A stretch of 13,473 bases of DNA, taken from assembly GCA_030018795.1 (NCBI GenBank), contig JASEHA010000034.1, positions 1-13,473 on the forward strand, given 5' to 3'. This DNA comes from a bacterium. GTDB taxonomy: Bacteria > UBA9089 > CG2-30-40-21. Positions 11,847-13,473 of this stretch are shown here, piece by piece (the first letter of the stretch is position 1; each line of letters opens with the position of its first letter). The translations under genes and the position numbers were made by a program. The notes below the pieces were generated by a model. It saw only the letters and a program-made list of their open reading frames with translations, had not been told where the DNA came from and did no database searches.

Positions 11847-12356
11847 TTAAGCCTCAAGCTTACCCTGCTGTTTACTTACAAGATCATTTCTTAGCCTATC
11901 CCTATATTCCTGCAACCTTGATTGAAGGTATGGATATTTTTTGGCTAAGATCTGTACCGCAAAGATAGCTGCATTTTTAGCCCCAGCCTTACCAATGGCC
12001 ATAGTCGCTACAGGTATTCCACCTGGCATCTGAAGGGTAGAAAGCAAAGCGTCTACCCCGCCCAATGTAGAAGATGCAGAATCCAATGGAATACCAATCA
12101 CTGGCATCAAGGTATAGGAAGCCGTTACCCCGGCTAAATGAGCTGCCATCCCTGCCCCGCAGATAAATACCTCTACCCCTTCATCCTCATATTTTCTGAC
12201 ATACTCTACTGTTTCCACCGGGGTTTTGTGTGCCGAAGTAATCAGCATCGCATGCTCAACCCCAAACGATTTAAGGACACTGCCTGTCTCTTTCATTACC
12301 TCATAATCACTATCGCTGCCCATCATGATTAAAATCAATGGTTTTGATGAATCCAT
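11847..12356 (-). CDS. purE: N5-carboxyaminoimidazole ribonucleotide mutase PurE
   Basis: PurE converts N5-CAIR to CAIR in de novo purine synthesis. The 169-residue product shows GSDSD (13-17), ITSAHKTP (39-46, catalytic His43), ICGAGMAAHLAGV (65-77), and LLSTLQMPGGIPVATMAIG (104-122) followed by KAGAKNAA. The MPGG(I/V)PVAT block identifies the class I mutase. The Arg that usually follows the catalytic His (SAHRTP) is Lys here. No purK is in the window. It is the first gene of a minus-strand operon with hinT (four-base gap) and probably rpsU, behind a clear sigma-70 promoter. The ribosome site is GGG a few bases before the ATG at 12356. Confidence 0.94.
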   Translation of the reverse strand: MDSSKPLILIMMGSDSDYEVMKETGSVLKSFGVEHAMLITSAHKTPVETVEYVRKYEDEGVEVFICGAGMAAHLAGVTASYTLMPVIGIPLDSASSTLGGVDALLSTLQMPGGIPVATMAIGKAGAKNAAIFAVQILAKKYPYLQSRLQEYRDRLRNDLVSKQQGKLEA

Positions 12357-12394
12357 CTACCCTTTTCCTAAAACAGACAAAAATACATAATGAT

Positions 12395-12423
12395 ATTATA
12401 ACACAAAGAAATGATTTAGTCAA
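12395..12423 (-). promoter_or_regulatory. Sigma-70 promoter of purE-hinT-rpsU
   Basis: On the minus strand, TTGACT (12423-12418) and TATAAT (12400-12395) are separated by 17 bases. The start of transcription would be near 12388, giving a leader of about 32 bases. No purine riboswitch-like structure fits in so short a leader. Confidence 0.82.
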
Positions 12424-12557
12424 CAAAAATTTTTATAAGCTGTATAATTAATAGTGAAAGTGTTGCATAGCAACCAAAAAGCCATGTCTACACCCTTAAA
12501 CATTGCTTGACCCTATTCCTTGCCAGACAGGAAATTTTTCGTAACCGTTCCCCACTA

Positions 12558-13334
12558 TTATCCACCAAGCAGCTCCTGTATTTTTACCGTAATATTTTTA
12601 CTTCTAATCAATGCCTCTCCAATCAAAACAGCATGGATTCCTTTGTCTCTGTAAATGGATATTATTTCCGAAGATGATATGCCGCTTTCACTTACCACTA
12701 TTTTCCCATGGGGTAATAATACCTTGAGCATCAAGGTTGTTTTTGGTTCAACAATAAATGTCCTGAGGTTTCTATTGTTTATTCCAATTATTAGAGCATT
12801 GGTTTTAAGTACCTTTTCTACATCATCCATGGAGTGTGTTTCTACCAGACAATCCATTTGAAGTGTCCGGGCAATATCCATAAACCTATTTATCTGCTCA
12901 ATAGAAAGGCAGGAAGCAATCAATAAAATAGCATCTGCACCAGCAGCAGATGCCTCATAAATCTGGTATTCATCGATAATAAAGTCCTTACACAAAACAG
13001 GGATATGAACACATTCCCTTACTGTTTTAAGAATATCCATGCTTCCCTGAAAAAATTTTTCATCTGTAAGCACAGAGATAGCCTTTGCCCCAGCTTCTTC
13101 ATACTCCATGGCTATGGCTGCAGGATCAAAGTCTTCTCTGATTACCCCGGCTGAGGGGGATGCCTTTTTTACCTCAGCAATCAGGTTGATATTGCCCTGG
13201 GTAGAGATTGCCTCCTTGAACCCTCGCCTTAAGGGAAGGTTATAGTTTCTGGCTTTCAGCACCTCAAGAGAGACATTCTTCTTTCTTTCTGCAACCTCTA
13301 TAGCCTTATGTTTTATAATTTCGGTTAAATACAT
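12558..13334 (-). CDS. trpC: Indole-3-glycerol phosphate synthase TrpC
   Basis: TrpC closes the indole ring in tryptophan synthesis, turning CdRP into indole-3-glycerol phosphate with loss of CO2 and water. The 258-residue (beta/alpha)8 barrel has all key residues in order: Glu54 and Lys56 in AEVKKASPS, Lys116 in LCKDFI, Glu165 in LVETHS, Asn186 in IGINNRNL, and Glu216-Ser217 in VSESGI. The phosphate-binding VLIGEALI follows near the end. It is monofunctional, not fused to TrpF. AAGGAG at 13346-13341, six bases before the ATG, supports the start. No other trp gene is seen; purE lies 201 bases downstream behind its own promoter. Other trp genes could lie to the right of the window. Confidence 0.95.
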   Translation of the reverse strand: MYLTEIIKHKAIEVAERKKNVSLEVLKARNYNLPLRRGFKEAISTQGNINLIAEVKKASPSAGVIREDFDPAAIAMEYEEAGAKAISVLTDEKFFQGSMDILKTVRECVHIPVLCKDFIIDEYQIYEASAAGADAILLIASCLSIEQINRFMDIARTLQMDCLVETHSMDDVEKVLKTNALIIGINNRNLRTFIVEPKTTLMLKVLLPHGKIVVSESGISSSEIISIYRDKGIHAVLIGEALIRSKNITVKIQELLGG

Positions 13335-13382
13335 TTTATGCTCCTTATACTCTTTTTCTTATTAAACCGCTTTTGTATTGTT

Positions 13383-13414
13383 AAGTAGAGACGCAAAATC
13401 TTGCGTCTCTACTT
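13383..13414. repeat. Perfect palindrome, GAGACGCAA family (copy 2)
   Basis: AAGTAGAGACGCAA (13383-13396) and its exact inverse (13401-13414) surround AATC. It shares the GAGACGCAA/TTGCGTCTC stem core with 8868-8895, but the loop and outer bases differ. It lies 48 bases upstream of trpC and four bases before the second 55-bp repeat. Confidence 0.7.
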
Positions 13415-13418
13415 CCTT

Positions 13419-13473
13419 CATTACGAATTGAACGCATCAAGTAGTACACAATAAGAGACATGAAAGACGTTGC
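13419..13473 (+). repeat. 55-bp direct repeat, copy 2 (cut by window end)
   Basis: It matches 10875-10929 at 54 of 55 positions. The match runs to the last base of the window, so the true length is unknown. Confidence 0.85.

Noticed and set aside
10875..13473. Direct repeats as ends of a composite transposon or genomic island
   Set aside because: The enclosed genes are ordinary housekeeping genes (rpsU, hinT, purE, trpC) with no transposase or integrase, so a mobile unit is not supported.

Overview
The window is a chromosomal segment from an AT-leaning (about 40% GC by eye) bacterium with a Gram-negative envelope. LptB (lipopolysaccharide export ATPase), a Wzz/GumC-type inner-membrane polysaccharide protein and a heptosyltransferase-like GT9 enzyme all point to an outer membrane. 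HypE, an orthodox [NiFe]-hydrogenase maturation factor, suggests anaerobic or hydrogen-linked metabolism. Four promoters match the sigma-70 pattern with 17-bp spacers. Several intergenic repeats look like types I associate with uncultured environmental lineages and some cyanobacteria or planctomycetes. I cannot name the lineage.

Layout. 1-1918: lptB then hypE, plus strand. 1919-2480: a gene-free stretch made of foldback and dispersed repeats. 2481-5149: a promoter followed by a tight plus-strand operon of a secreted TPR protein, a FabK-like flavoprotein and a VanZ-like membrane protein. 5150-5724: a minus-strand tRNA-Lys(TTT) with its own consensus promoter, more inverted repeats, and a strong promoter reading right. 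5725-10131: a polysaccharide module of chain-length determinant, WbqC-family protein, initiating sugar-1-phosphate transferase and GT9 glycosyltransferase. 10128-10577: a minus-strand CBS-pair protein whose stop overlaps the GT9 stop. 10578-11239: a second repeat-rich noncoding island. 11240-12356: minus-strand purE-hinT-rpsU, headed by a sigma-70 promoter. 12558-13334: minus-strand trpC. The window ends inside a 55-bp repeat already seen at 10875-10929.

How it fits together. The polysaccharide module has pieces of a surface glycan pathway: a monotopic transferase that would load the first sugar on a lipid carrier, a GT9 enzyme that would extend it, a Wzz-like protein that would set chain length or drive export, and a WbqC-family protein of unsettled chemistry. 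No polymerase, flippase or BY-kinase gene is inside the window. The other genes are housekeeping: purine synthesis (purE), tryptophan synthesis (trpC), translation (rpsU, tRNA-Lys), fatty acid synthesis (FabK-like) and hydrogenase maturation (hypE).

I found no defence system, CRISPR array, transposase or phage gene. The least ordinary content is the intergenic DNA. At least three dispersed repeat families recur across the window, with several perfect palindromes and one interleaved inverted-repeat arrangement that could fold as a pseudoknot. The protein oddities are an altered conserved motif in the sugar transferase, cysteine clusters at both ends of the GT9 protein, and a VanZ C-terminus encoded by a palindromic repeat.
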